From: Firmicutes bacterium UBA4916
GTDB lineage: Bacteria; Bacillota; Clostridia; Tissierellales; Tepidimicrobiaceae
Length of the DNA stretch: 6,101 bases
Assembly (NCBI GenBank): GCA_002398845.1
Contig: DHBY01000025.1
Location: forward strand, 1-6,101
Direction of reading: 5' to 3'
A program made the position numbers and the translations under genes. This document shows positions 1 to 5,900 of this stretch, one piece after another. The stretch's first letter is position 1, and every line of letters starts with the position of its first letter. The notes under the pieces were generated by a model. It saw only the letters and a program-made list of their open reading frames with translations. It had not been told where the DNA came from and made no database searches.

Positions 1-91
1 ATATTAATTAAATTATATCATTATATTTAAGTTTATTATAGTACAACGCTAAGGCATTAATGTATTAAATATGAAAACTCAATTGTTAATT

Positions 92-1450
92 TTACTTTAC
101 GAACTCTTTCCCTAAATATACTTCTTCTATATAGGTTTTCCCAGTAGATAATTTAATTGTTACTGGAGTTACATAAGTTTTCATCATATTAACATAGTTC
201 AATTTACCATTGTTTTCTTCATAATAACCTGCAAATTGGTGTATCATATAATGTTTCCCTTCGTGTTCACCTAGATATAGCATAGTATGTCCTGGCATAT
301 ATAATATGGTGGCTGCTGGTAGGTCTTTTAAAAATTCTAGTCTTTCATCTAGGGTTTTCATATTACCAAAATCATATATTTTTCCCATGGATTTTGATCC
401 TTGCCCTGAAGTGTTTCTAGGTAGTTTTATACCGAAGGTCCTATGGATATCCATTATGAAAGCAGAGCAATCTCTTTTGTTGTTCATGCCACCCCATCCA
501 TATTCTTCGCCATAAAATTTAAATGCTTGCAATATGGTATTTTCTTTTGTATAGGGTAGGTAGCCTCTGTTAAAGGCTTCAGATTTATCTAATTCCTTTT
601 CTTGAACTTTTAAGTTTCCATTTTCATCTTTTGTAGGTATGGATACAATATAAGAGTTTTCCTTTTCCCCTACTAGGGGAATTTTAACTCCCATATCATA
701 TAGTATATTATCGATTAATACTTGCTTTTCTATAACCACTAAAAAATCCTTTTCATTTACATAATCGAATATTTCTCCCTTTTTTCCTAATGCAATATCT
801 TTTTTAGGTACCCATCCAAAATAGTTATATATTCTCCCAAAATACCATTCTCCATCTTTGCTTTCTAGGTATATAATTAAAGGCTCCCACGGATAAATGG
901 CAGTTTCCATAAACCTATCGAATTGGACATCTTCCTTTGTCTTATAGTAGGATTCAAAGGTTGGAAAAGTCCTTATCATAGTCCTATTTATGGTAACTCC
1001 ATATTGAAGGGTCATAGTTTCATTAATTGAATCTATATTTAAATTAGATATTAGTTTATTGCAAAAATCTTTGTCCATTATATTCCCATTGCTATCATAT
1101 CTCTGTTCTTTTGGTATTTTGCTTAAAGTATTTATTAATGTGGTTAAGTCCCCCTTGTTTATGGTTGGCTCTTGAGTTTCTAAATCCATTAAAGAATCTT
1201 CTTCAGAAAAATTTCTTTTGTTGAACTGAGCTATTTCTGTTTCTCCCATAAGCAATAAATCCTTGCTATGGATTTTTTTAATCCAAAATTCTGGGTCTTC
1301 TAGTGTAAGATTGTTTTCTTCTGATGGTTTTTTTGCTGTTTTTTGTTTAATATTTTCCTTTTCTTCACCTATATGTCTATCCGTCCTAAGTAAAAATGTA
1401 GCTAAACTTAAAAGCACAATTATTATTATGAATTTACGTTTAAGTCCCAA
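92..1450 (-). CDS. Membrane-anchored SH3 / NlpC-P60 cell-wall peptidase
   Basis: 452-aa protein, probably a peptidoglycan endopeptidase of the YkfC-like group that cuts stem peptides (gamma-D-Glu to diamino acid bond in characterised relatives). Residues 6-21 form a hydrophobic segment after a basic start, with no lipobox Cys, so it is likely a signal anchor or signal peptide and the enzyme acts outside the membrane. Residues about 46-150 match the N-terminal stabilising region of such enzymes. Residues about 150-220 are an SH3-like domain (IRTFPTF, EWYFGRIYNYFGWVP) and about 230-290 probably a second one. The NlpC/P60 domain covers about 300-445, with catalytic Cys328 in GWGG-x6-DCSAF, His388 in GHTMLYLG and His404 as third residue. 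All are intact. The start is TTG, supported by a G-rich ribosome site at 1457-1462; the hydrophobic N-terminus directly follows it. The gene has its own promoter-like sequence and lies 209 nt downstream of glsA on the same strand. Family and catalytic residues are seen; exact substrate is inferred. [Confidence was absent from the original answer; the value here was supplied when mending the form.]. Confidence 0.9.
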   Translation of the reverse strand: MGLKRKFIIIIVLLSLATFLLRTDRHIGEEKENIKQKTAKKPSEENNLTLEDPEFWIKKIHSKDLLLMGETEIAQFNKRNFSEEDSLMDLETQEPTINKGDLTTLINTLSKIPKEQRYDSNGNIMDKDFCNKLISNLNIDSINETMTLQYGVTINRTMIRTFPTFESYYKTKEDVQFDRFMETAIYPWEPLIIYLESKDGEWYFGRIYNYFGWVPKKDIALGKKGEIFDYVNEKDFLVVIEKQVLIDNILYDMGVKIPLVGEKENSYIVSIPTKDENGNLKVQEKELDKSEAFNRGYLPYTKENTILQAFKFYGEEYGWGGMNNKRDCSAFIMDIHRTFGIKLPRNTSGQGSKSMGKIYDFGNMKTLDERLEFLKDLPAATILYMPGHTMLYLGEHEGKHYMIHQFAGYYEENNGKLNYVNMMKTYVTPVTIKLSTGKTYIEEVYLGKEFVK

Positions 1451-1456
1451 CCCTAT

Positions 1457-1462
1457 CCCCCC
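1457..1462 (-). promoter_or_regulatory. G-run ribosome binding site for the NlpC/P60 gene
   Basis: On the minus strand GGGGGG lies 6 nt before the TTG codon at 1450. It supports the non-ATG start, since no in-frame ATG near the N-terminus would keep the hydrophobic anchor (the next Met is residue 68). Confidence 0.6.
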
Positions 1463-1474
1463 ATTTAATAATTC

Positions 1475-1504
1475 ATTATAATACTATAGCCGTTAGTCCA
1501 GCAA
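1475..1504 (-). promoter_or_regulatory. Sigma-A-like promoter of the NlpC/P60 gene
   Basis: Reading the minus strand, TTGCTG (1499-1504) and a perfect TATAAT (1475-1480) are separated by 18 bp, and the -10 lies about 25 nt before the TTG start. The -35 is weak (TTG only). This suggests the peptidase is transcribed independently of the glsA operon upstream, although readthrough from glsA cannot be excluded. Confidence 0.45.
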
Positions 1505-1655
1505 TTGACAATCGTCATTATGAGCGTAAAGCTCTGTACATCTATTGAAACAAATAGGTAGCGAAAAATCTTTAAATGATACAAAATTAAGATCCTTCAC
1601 TACCTTGGTTTATTTTCATAAGTGTGCAAAGCTCTTCGGTTTAGGAACCATCTCT
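1504..1655. repeat. Candidate dispersed intergenic repeat between glsA and the NlpC/P60 gene
   Basis: No reading frame of note lies here. The stretch begins with CGTCATTATGAGCG (1513-1526), similar to the CGTCATT-x-GAGCG ends of common intergenic repeats in Gram-positive and other genomes. It contains a long imperfect hairpin (1556-1605) whose right arm AAGATCCTTCACTAC also resembles such repeats. AAAGCTCT occurs twice, exactly 100 nt apart (1528-1535 and 1628-1635). Small hairpins GAGC-GTAAA-GCTC (1522-1534) and GGTT-TAGG-AACC (1638-1649) flank it. The internal structure is seen; the assignment to a multicopy family is from memory of similar sequences and is unproven in one window. Confidence 0.45.
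1556..1605. repeat. Imperfect 17-bp hairpin within the intergenic repeat
   Basis: Arms 1556-1572 and 1589-1605 pair at 14 of 17 positions around a 16-nt AT-rich loop. The mismatches are 1562/1599, 1566/1595 and 1567/1594. It has no T-run immediately after either arm, so it is not a classical intrinsic terminator. It could still stop or stabilise the 3' end of the glsA transcript. Confidence 0.6.
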
Positions 1656-1659
1656 CTGT

Positions 1660-2577
1660 TTAATTAAAAATACTTAGCCCTAATTCCTTGGATAGGCCTT
1701 TAAGCATTCCATATCCTGCTATGGAATTACCGTGTTTATCTAAGGCTGGTCCATATACGCCTATACCAAATCTACCGGGGACAACGCCAAGTATTCCCCC
1801 TGCTACTCCAGATTTTGAAGGTATTCCAACTTTGACAGCATATTCTCCACTGAAATTATACATACCACAGGTGGTCATTAGTGCAGTGACTAATGTTCCA
1901 ATTTCTTCATTGCATAGTACTTCTTCTGTATTAGGTATCTTACATTTATTAGCAAGAAATATACCTATCTTAGCCAAATCTATACAATTCACTTCTATTG
2001 AACATTGTTTAAAATATGCATCTAAAATATTTTCTACATCCTCTTCTATTAAATTTTTATTTTTTAAAAGATAAGCTATGGACCTATTTTTATCTCCTGT
2101 CCTTTTTTCTGATAGAAAAACTTCCTCATTATAATTTATATTATCATCCTGGGTTATCTTTCTTATTATTTCTAAAAATCTATTAAATTTTTCTTCTCCT
2201 TTGCCATTTATTAAAGAAGTAGTCAATATAGCTCCTGAGTTTATCATAGGATTAGAAGGCTTGTCTCCATAAGGCAAGTCCAATTTATATAAAGAATTAA
2301 AGGATTCGTCCGTTGGTTCCATGCCTACCTTTTTAAATACCTTTTCTTCCCCCTTATCCACAATAGCTATCATAAGAGAAAGAACTTTTGATATGCTTTG
2401 AATAGTAAACTTTTTTTCATAATCCCCACTCGAATATAGATTGCCTTCTATATCCATGATGCAAATCCCAATATCATTGGGATTTGCACTTTTTAATGCT
2501 GGTATATAATCTGCTACTTTTCCGTATTGCACTAAATATTCATTTTCTTTAACCAATCTTTCTAATAATTTATCCAT
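1660..2577 (-). CDS. glsA: Glutaminase (serine-type, GlsA family)
   Basis: 305-aa cytosolic enzyme hydrolysing L-glutamine to L-glutamate and ammonia; the length is normal for the family. The fold is beta-lactamase-like, with the nucleophile in the SxxK motif S61-I-S-K64 (context FTIQSISKVLSL). Other family signatures are NPMINSGAI (109-117), SEKRTG-x2-NR (156-165), YFKQCSI (188-194), MTTCGMY ending at Tyr240, and KSGVAGGI (255-262). All expected catalytic and binding residues appear present. The start chosen is ATG at 2577, preceded by AAAGGGG at 8-nt spacing and giving the family N-terminus. A longer frame from TTG at 2622 would overlap the kinase gene and add 15 atypical residues. It is the last gene of a three-gene operon, 16 nt after the kinase stop, so translational coupling is likely. 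In other bacteria GlsA enzymes are linked to acid resistance or glutamate and ammonia supply; which applies here is not visible. The coding sequence contains a perfect 13-bp hairpin (see the separate entry). Confidence 0.96.
   Translation of the reverse strand: MDKLLERLVKENEYLVQYGKVADYIPALKSANPNDIGICIMDIEGNLYSSGDYEKKFTIQSISKVLSLMIAIVDKGEEKVFKKVGMEPTDESFNSLYKLDLPYGDKPSNPMINSGAILTTSLINGKGEEKFNRFLEIIRKITQDDNINYNEEVFLSEKRTGDKNRSIAYLLKNKNLIEEDVENILDAYFKQCSIEVNCIDLAKIGIFLANKCKIPNTEEVLCNEEIGTLVTALMTTCGMYNFSGEYAVKVGIPSKSGVAGGILGVVPGRFGIGVYGPALDKHGNSIAGYGMLKGLSKELGLSIFN
2460..2488. repeat. Perfect 13-bp hairpin inside glsA; terminator-like on the plus strand
   Basis: Arms 2460-2472 and 2476-2488 are perfectly complementary around a 3-nt loop (ATC on plus, GAT in the glsA message). 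On the plus strand the right arm is followed by CTTTTTAA (2489-2496), the layout of an intrinsic terminator for transcription antisense to glsA. In the glsA mRNA the hairpin covers roughly codons 31-39 (ANPNDIGIC), about 90 nt after the start codon, where it could affect translation or decay. Complementarity is seen; function is inferred. Confidence 0.7.
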
Positions 2578-2585
2578 TTTGGCAT

Positions 2586-2592
2586 CCCCTTT
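2586..2592 (-). promoter_or_regulatory. Ribosome binding site that fixes the glsA start
   Basis: AAAGGGG on the minus strand lies 8 nt before ATG at 2577 and immediately after the kinase stop codon (2594-2596). It makes the ATG, not the in-frame TTG at 2622, the likely start. Confidence 0.75.
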
Positions 2593-2593
2593 A

Positions 2594-4258
2594 TTAATGA
2601 ATATTAAAACCAGTACCTCCAATAAATTCCCTCAATATAGAATTAGGCGGAATTATCTTTTCTTCCTCTATATCTTGGAAATAGTTCAAAAATTTTAATA
2701 GCCTCTTAGATTCAGAGTAATAAATACTGCTATTATCAATTTCCTTAAGAAGAGGAACTACATATTTTTTTAGTACAGACAATTCATATACCAATGCAGA
2801 GTCAAACATAACATCTGCCTCTTCCTGATAAGGGAATATATTTACTTCTTCACCCTTAGTTACTCCTTCCCATAATTCAAAGGTTCTAAATACATCATTT
2901 CCCCTATACTTTGCATCCCTAACCATTCTTCTTATTAATCTAGTGTCTGTAGTTGAAATTCGATTGTGAGCATCAATATTTAATTGAGTTAAAGCAGATA
3001 CATATATTTTAAATTTGTTCTTTTCCGGAATATATGTAGCTAATTTAGGATTTAGCCCATGAATCCCTTCAACGATAATTGGATGATCTTTATTTACTTT
3101 TATCTTCACCCCAGAACTTTCGCTTTTTCCTTTGATAAAATTATACTTAGGTAGTTCTATTTCCTTACCTTCAAGTAATTTTACCAAATCTTCGTTAAAT
3201 CTTTTTAAATCTATAGCCTCTAAGGCCTCAAAATCGTACTCTCCATTTTCATCTAAAGGAGTGGACTCTCTATCTAGAAAATAATCATCTACAGATATGC
3301 CAATAGGTCTTTTTCCATTTACCTTTAAATGAACTGCCAATCTTTGAGCAAAAGTAGTTTTTCCAGAGGAGGATGGACCTGCTATTAAAATCATATTAAT
3401 ATCATCATCTTCGCATATTCTATCTGCTATTTCTGCAATCTTTTTTTCATGTAATGCTTCAGATACTCTTATTACTTCATCTATATCATTATTTAATATC
3501 TTTTCATTTAAAGATCCTACATAACCCAAATCTAAAATATCAGCCCATTCCTTAGCATCCTCAAATACTTTAGCTAGCTTTTTTTGCTCTTTGAATTTAG
3601 GTATATTGCCGTTACTATCAGTAGATGGAAATAATATAATAGCCCCTGGATAATAATATTTTAAATCGAATGTACTAACATAAGCTGTAGATGGGGCTAG
3701 ATATCCATGGAATGCATCTACATGGTCTCCTATTCTATAAAAATGGATTTCCTTCCTATCCAAGGTATTGTATAGTCTAATTTTATCCTCATGGCCGAAC
3801 TCTTTAAATAGTGAGATACCTTCGTCAAAGGGAACTTTATTCCTAATGATTGGTATATCCTTTTCCACTATTTCCTTCATCTTCTGTTTTATCTTTTCTA
3901 TTTCACTAAAACTAATAGATTTTTCCCCTTTTAATTCGGTATATAGTCCTTGGCCTAAAAAATGTTCTATATCTACTGTGCATTGGGGAAATAGCTCTTT
4001 ACAAGCCATAATAAACACTGCCGATATGGTTCTTGTATATATTCTATATCCATCTTGGCAATTGATATCTAGAAATTTTACATACATGTCTTCCTTAACA
4101 TTTTTACGGAGATGGTATATTTGATTATTTATCCTTGCTCCTAAATATTTCTTATAATCTTTCTTATATACTTCCTTCGATAAATCTTCTAATGTAAAGC
4201 TTTCATTTACATATAATTCACCAGCTCCTTCTACATATACCTTTATTTTATTTGTCAT
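2594..4258 (-). CDS. Nucleoside (uridine-kinase-like) kinase with TGS/ThrRS-like N-terminus
   Basis: 554-aa cytosolic ATP-dependent kinase, probably phosphorylating a nucleoside such as uridine for salvage. Residues about 1-65 are a ubiquitin-like TGS domain. Residues about 70-230 resemble the second N-terminal (editing-like) domain of threonyl-tRNA synthetase, for example ACKELFP (85-91) and YRIGDHVD-x6-APST (174-191). The ThrRS metal ligands are not kept: the HxxxH positions read R76 and A80, and the later Cys/His positions read F183 and L187. So it is unlikely to edit aminoacyl-tRNA. Residues about 285-500 are a PRK/uridine-kinase P-loop domain: Walker A GPSSSGKTT (294-302), SVDDYF (322-327) and IIVEGIHGLN (394-403), followed by an Arg-rich lid-like segment with RLIRRMVRD. 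Fused kinases of this layout are known in Clostridia and Thermotogae relatives, often simply called nucleoside kinase or uridine kinase. It is the middle gene of the operon. Kinase chemistry is well supported; the exact nucleoside is not. Confidence 0.93.
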   Translation of the reverse strand: MTNKIKVYVEGAGELYVNESFTLEDLSKEVYKKDYKKYLGARINNQIYHLRKNVKEDMYVKFLDINCQDGYRIYTRTISAVFIMACKELFPQCTVDIEHFLGQGLYTELKGEKSISFSEIEKIKQKMKEIVEKDIPIIRNKVPFDEGISLFKEFGHEDKIRLYNTLDRKEIHFYRIGDHVDAFHGYLAPSTAYVSTFDLKYYYPGAIILFPSTDSNGNIPKFKEQKKLAKVFEDAKEWADILDLGYVGSLNEKILNNDIDEVIRVSEALHEKKIAEIADRICEDDDINMILIAGPSSSGKTTFAQRLAVHLKVNGKRPIGISVDDYFLDRESTPLDENGEYDFEALEAIDLKRFNEDLVKLLEGKEIELPKYNFIKGKSESSGVKIKVNKDHPIIVEGIHGLNPKLATYIPEKNKFKIYVSALTQLNIDAHNRISTTDTRLIRRMVRDAKYRGNDVFRTFELWEGVTKGEEVNIFPYQEEADVMFDSALVYELSVLKKYVVPLLKEIDNSSIYYSESKRLLKFLNYFQDIEEEKIIPPNSILREFIGGTGFNIH

Positions 4259-4263
4259 TTTAT

Positions 4264-4271
4264 CCCCCCCT
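4264..4271 (-). promoter_or_regulatory. G7 ribosome binding site of the kinase gene
   Basis: The minus strand reads A followed by seven G residues, ending 5 nt before ATG at 4258. Its anti-Shine-Dalgarno match supports this start. A mononucleotide run of this length is prone to slippage. Confidence 0.7.
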
Positions 4272-4281
4272 GTGTTTATCT

Positions 4282-5250
4282 TTACTTAAACAAATCTTTC
4301 TCAATCTTTTCAAACTTTTCACCTAGTTTCCCTATAAATTCTTTCCGATTTAAATACTCTAATGGTTCATCTAATTCATTAAAAACTATTCTATAGGCAT
4401 GAAGAAACTGGCTATCTAAACCGTATTTTTCTTGAAAATATCTATTTGTTTTTTTGTCTCCATATTTTATATCTCCTATAACAGGATGCCCAATAGATGC
4501 TAGATGAGCTCTAATTTGATGAGTCCTTCCAGTTATCAATTCTATTTCCAATAAGGAGTATTCACCAGATATAGCTAGTGGCTTTATTCGAGTAATAACT
4601 TTTTTGGAATCATCTTTTTTCTCATTTAATATCTTCACCTTATTTAATTCTTCATTCTTTATCAAATACCCTTCTATTGTTTCATCTTTTTTTATTATTC
4701 CCTTTACTATTGTCTTATAGTACTTATTGACATTGCCTTTCTTTATTGAATCATTTATCATCTTTAAAGATGCATAATTCTTTGCACCTATGATAATGCC
4801 ACTGGTATTTCTATCTAAACGATTACAAATAGATGGAGTGAAGGTTTTCTCTAACCTTGGGTTGTATTCCCCCTTTACATGGAGATAGTGAATCATGCTA
4901 TCTACTATATTGTTACCATATTCTTTATCAGCCGAATGAGATAATATACCTACTGGTTTATTGATTAAAATTATATTATCATCTTCATAGATTATTTTAG
5001 GAATTAATGTACTTTTTATGACTTCATCTTTTCCTTTAAACTTTTCTATAGTTTCATCAGCTAAATACAATTGAACAGTATCTCCTTCAACTATTATGGT
5101 ATCTGGATTGGCTTTTTTATCATTTAGTTTGATGTTCTTTTTTCTAATCATCTTATAAATAAAGCTTTGGGGCGCTTCTGATAGATATTTCTTTAGAAAT
5201 CGATCTAATCTTTGCTCAGATTCATTCTTGTCAATTATTAACTCTTTCAA
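4282..5250 (-). CDS. RluA-family RNA pseudouridine synthase
   Basis: 322-aa enzyme isomerising specific uridines to pseudouridine, probably in 23S rRNA (RluC/RluD-like), though tRNA targets exist in the family. Residues about 12-75 are an S4 RNA-binding domain (RLDRFLKKYL...). The catalytic domain covers about 85-310, with the conserved entry IIYEDDNIILINKPVG, catalytic Asp146 in NRLDRNTSG (143-151), Tyr177 in KYYKTIVKG, and GRTHQIRAHL with GHPVIGD (241-260). The His common before RLDR is Asn here, a variant usual in Bacillota homologues. The length fits the S4-containing class. The start is TTG, preceded by AGGTGA at 7-nt spacing; the S4 domain starts just after it, so a later start would cut the domain. 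It is the first gene of the operon, 23 nt before the kinase, and is divergent from the mini-MltG gene. The family is certain; the target uridine cannot be read from the sequence. Confidence 0.94.
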   Translation of the reverse strand: MKELIIDKNESEQRLDRFLKKYLSEAPQSFIYKMIRKKNIKLNDKKANPDTIIVEGDTVQLYLADETIEKFKGKDEVIKSTLIPKIIYEDDNIILINKPVGILSHSADKEYGNNIVDSMIHYLHVKGEYNPRLEKTFTPSICNRLDRNTSGIIIGAKNYASLKMINDSIKKGNVNKYYKTIVKGIIKKDETIEGYLIKNEELNKVKILNEKKDDSKKVITRIKPLAISGEYSLLEIELITGRTHQIRAHLASIGHPVIGDIKYGDKKTNRYFQEKYGLDSQFLHAYRIVFNELDEPLEYLNRKEFIGKLGEKFEKIEKDLFK

Positions 5251-5257
5251 ACTTTTA

Positions 5258-5263
5258 TCACCT
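5258..5263 (-). promoter_or_regulatory. Ribosome binding site supporting the TTG start of the pseudouridine synthase
   Basis: AGGTGA on the minus strand, within AAAAGGTGAT, lies 7 nt before TTG at 5250. Its strength and spacing support a non-ATG start. Confidence 0.7.
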
Positions 5264-5277
5264 TTTCTTTAATCTTA

Positions 5278-5286
5278 TGTTATAAT
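5278..5286 (+). promoter_or_regulatory. Extended -10 promoter element for the mini-MltG gene
   Basis: TGT followed by TATAAT is a perfect extended -10 (TGnTATAAT). No good -35 is seen upstream, which extended -10 promoters can tolerate. Transcription would start near 5293, giving an untranslated leader of about 60 nt that contains the inverted repeat at 5312-5338. Confidence 0.4.
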
Positions 5287-5289
5287 TAT

Positions 5290-5318
5290 ATTATACAATA
5301 ATTCTATTTTAAAACCTA
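5290..5318 (-). promoter_or_regulatory. Promoter-like sequence for the rluA-kinase-glsA operon
   Basis: On the minus strand TATAAT (5290-5295) lies 40 nt before the TTG start of the pseudouridine synthase. The -35 position at 17-bp spacing reads TAGGTT (5313-5318), a poor match that falls within the left arm of the inverted repeat. A second overlapping TATAAT is at 5285-5290. AT-richness makes chance -10 boxes common, so this is tentative. Confidence 0.35.
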
Positions 5319-5338
5319 TTTATATGAAATTTAGGTTT
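5312..5338. repeat. Inverted repeat AAACCTA-N13-TAGGTTT in the divergent promoter region
   Basis: Perfect 7-bp arms at 5312-5318 and 5332-5338 with a 13-nt spacer. It overlaps the predicted -35 of the leftward operon and ends 2 nt before the ribosome site AGAGGTGA (5341-5348) of the rightward gene. It could be an operator for a dimeric regulator or a weak leader hairpin. The repeat is seen; a binding role is inferred. Confidence 0.4.
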
Positions 5339-5355
5339 AAAGAGGTGAATCTTTT

Positions 5356-5820
5356 ATGAAAAGATTTTTTGAAGGCTTAAAAGACATTTTGTATGATGGA
5401 ATAGATTACATAATGATGGCCGTTATAATTGTTATAGTGGCTTTAATAATCAATTGGAGATTGGGTGGGCTATTTGCTAAAGATGGACTTGATGCAATCT
5501 CTAAAAAACCAACAGTTTCCAATGGAGAAGTTAAAAACAAGCCAAATGATAATAAGAATTCTACTGAAAATACAGGGGATGCTAAGAAAGATAATATAAG
5601 CAATGAAAATTCAGATGCTCTAGTTAAAATAACCATACCAAAAGGATCTTTGCCATCTAAAATTGGAGATATCTTAGCTGATAATGGGCTAGTTAAAGAT
5701 AAAGATGAATTTGTTAAAAAAGCTATTGATATGAAATTAGAAACTAAACTAAAATATGGAGAGTTTGAAATACCAAAAGGTAGTTCTATGGAAGAAATAT
5801 TACAAATTCTTACGAAATAA
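5356..5820 (+). CDS. Mini YceG/MltG-like single-pass membrane protein
   Basis: 154-aa protein. Residues about 18-32 are strongly hydrophobic and form one membrane segment, preceded by a basic, aromatic N-terminus. Residues about 50-88 are a flexible linker rich in Asn, Lys, Ser and Asp. Residues 90-154 resemble the LysM-like N-terminal subdomain of the endolytic transglycosylase MltG/YceG: ITIPKGSLPSKIGDILADNG, then KYGEFEIPKGSSMEEILQIL. Full MltG is over 300 aa and has a C-terminal catalytic domain with an essential Glu; that domain is absent and the frame ends cleanly at a stop followed by a terminator. So this looks like a stand-alone envelope protein, not a decayed gene, perhaps binding peptidoglycan or modulating its synthesis. 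ATG start with AGAGGTGA 7 nt upstream. It is transcribed alone, divergent from the rluA operon. The domain similarity is fairly clear; the function is not known. Confidence 0.85.
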   Translation: MKRFFEGLKDILYDGIDYIMMAVIIVIVALIINWRLGGLFAKDGLDAISKKPTVSNGEVKNKPNDNKNSTENTGDAKKDNISNENSDALVKITIPKGSLPSKIGDILADNGLVKDKDEFVKKAIDMKLETKLKYGEFEIPKGSSMEEILQILTK

Positions 5821-5859
5821 AAAAATGACGGTAGATTTTATAAATCTATCGCCATTTTT
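5821..5859. terminator. Strong, probably bidirectional intrinsic terminator
   Basis: Arms 5821-5838 and 5842-5859 pair over 18 positions around the loop TAT, with one A/C mismatch (5828/5852) and one G/T wobble (5831/5849). The left arm begins with AAAAA and the right arm ends with TTTTT, so it can terminate from either side. It starts immediately after the TAA of the mini-MltG gene and faces the convergent gene ending at 5901. Confidence 0.88.
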
Positions 5860-5860
5860 A

Positions 5861-5885
5861 TGACAGTACCCCCGTCCCTCTGTCA
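5861..5885. repeat. REP-like palindromic element TGACAG-N13-CTGTCA
   Basis: Perfect 6-bp arms TGACAG (5861-5866) and CTGTCA (5880-5885) enclose a C-rich centre, TACCCCCGTCCCT, which stands out sharply in an AT-rich genome. Elements with GGGACGG-type cores and GACAG ends are, from memory, common extragenic repeats in clostridial genomes, often near REP-associated tyrosine transposases. No transposase is visible here. The palindrome is seen; family membership is recalled, not tested. Confidence 0.5.
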
Positions 5886-5900
5886 ACTTTGTCAAGTTTT

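Noticed and set aside
1..91. Possible minus-strand promoter (-10-like ATTATA at 35-40) and possible terminator after the NlpC/P60 gene
   Set aside because: The AT-rich sequence gives chance -10 matches; no matching -35, stable stem or T-run was found. No terminator for the NlpC/P60 gene is visible.
1018..1052. AT-rich near-palindrome around ATTTAAAT in the NlpC/P60 gene
   Set aside because: Arms are short, offset by one base and composed only of common AT words, so chance explains it.
1451..1659. tRNA, small RNA or riboswitch in the glsA-NlpC gap
   Set aside because: No cloverleaf, no known aptamer core and no promoter-terminator pair for a small RNA could be recognised; repeat structure explains the hairpins better.
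1688..2074. Plus-strand open frame opposite glsA
   Set aside because: It is antisense to a clearly conserved enzyme, has no supporting ribosome site or domain, and is rich in Ser, Pro and Ile as expected of a shadow frame.
2578..2622. Longer glsA start from TTG at 2622, preceding the ATG in frame
   Set aside because: It would overlap the kinase gene by 29 nt and add 15 residues not typical of glutaminases. The ATG at 2577 has a strong, well-spaced ribosome site and gives the usual 305-aa length.
3768..4124. Plus-strand open frame opposite the kinase, and similar ones at 306-515 and 1263-1481
   Set aside because: All lie antisense within well-supported genes and show no family features.
5885..5898. 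Short hairpin AACTT-TGTC-AAGTT followed by T residues, as a second terminator
   Set aside because: A 5-bp AT-rich stem is too weak, and the strong terminator at 5821-5859 already serves the convergent genes.
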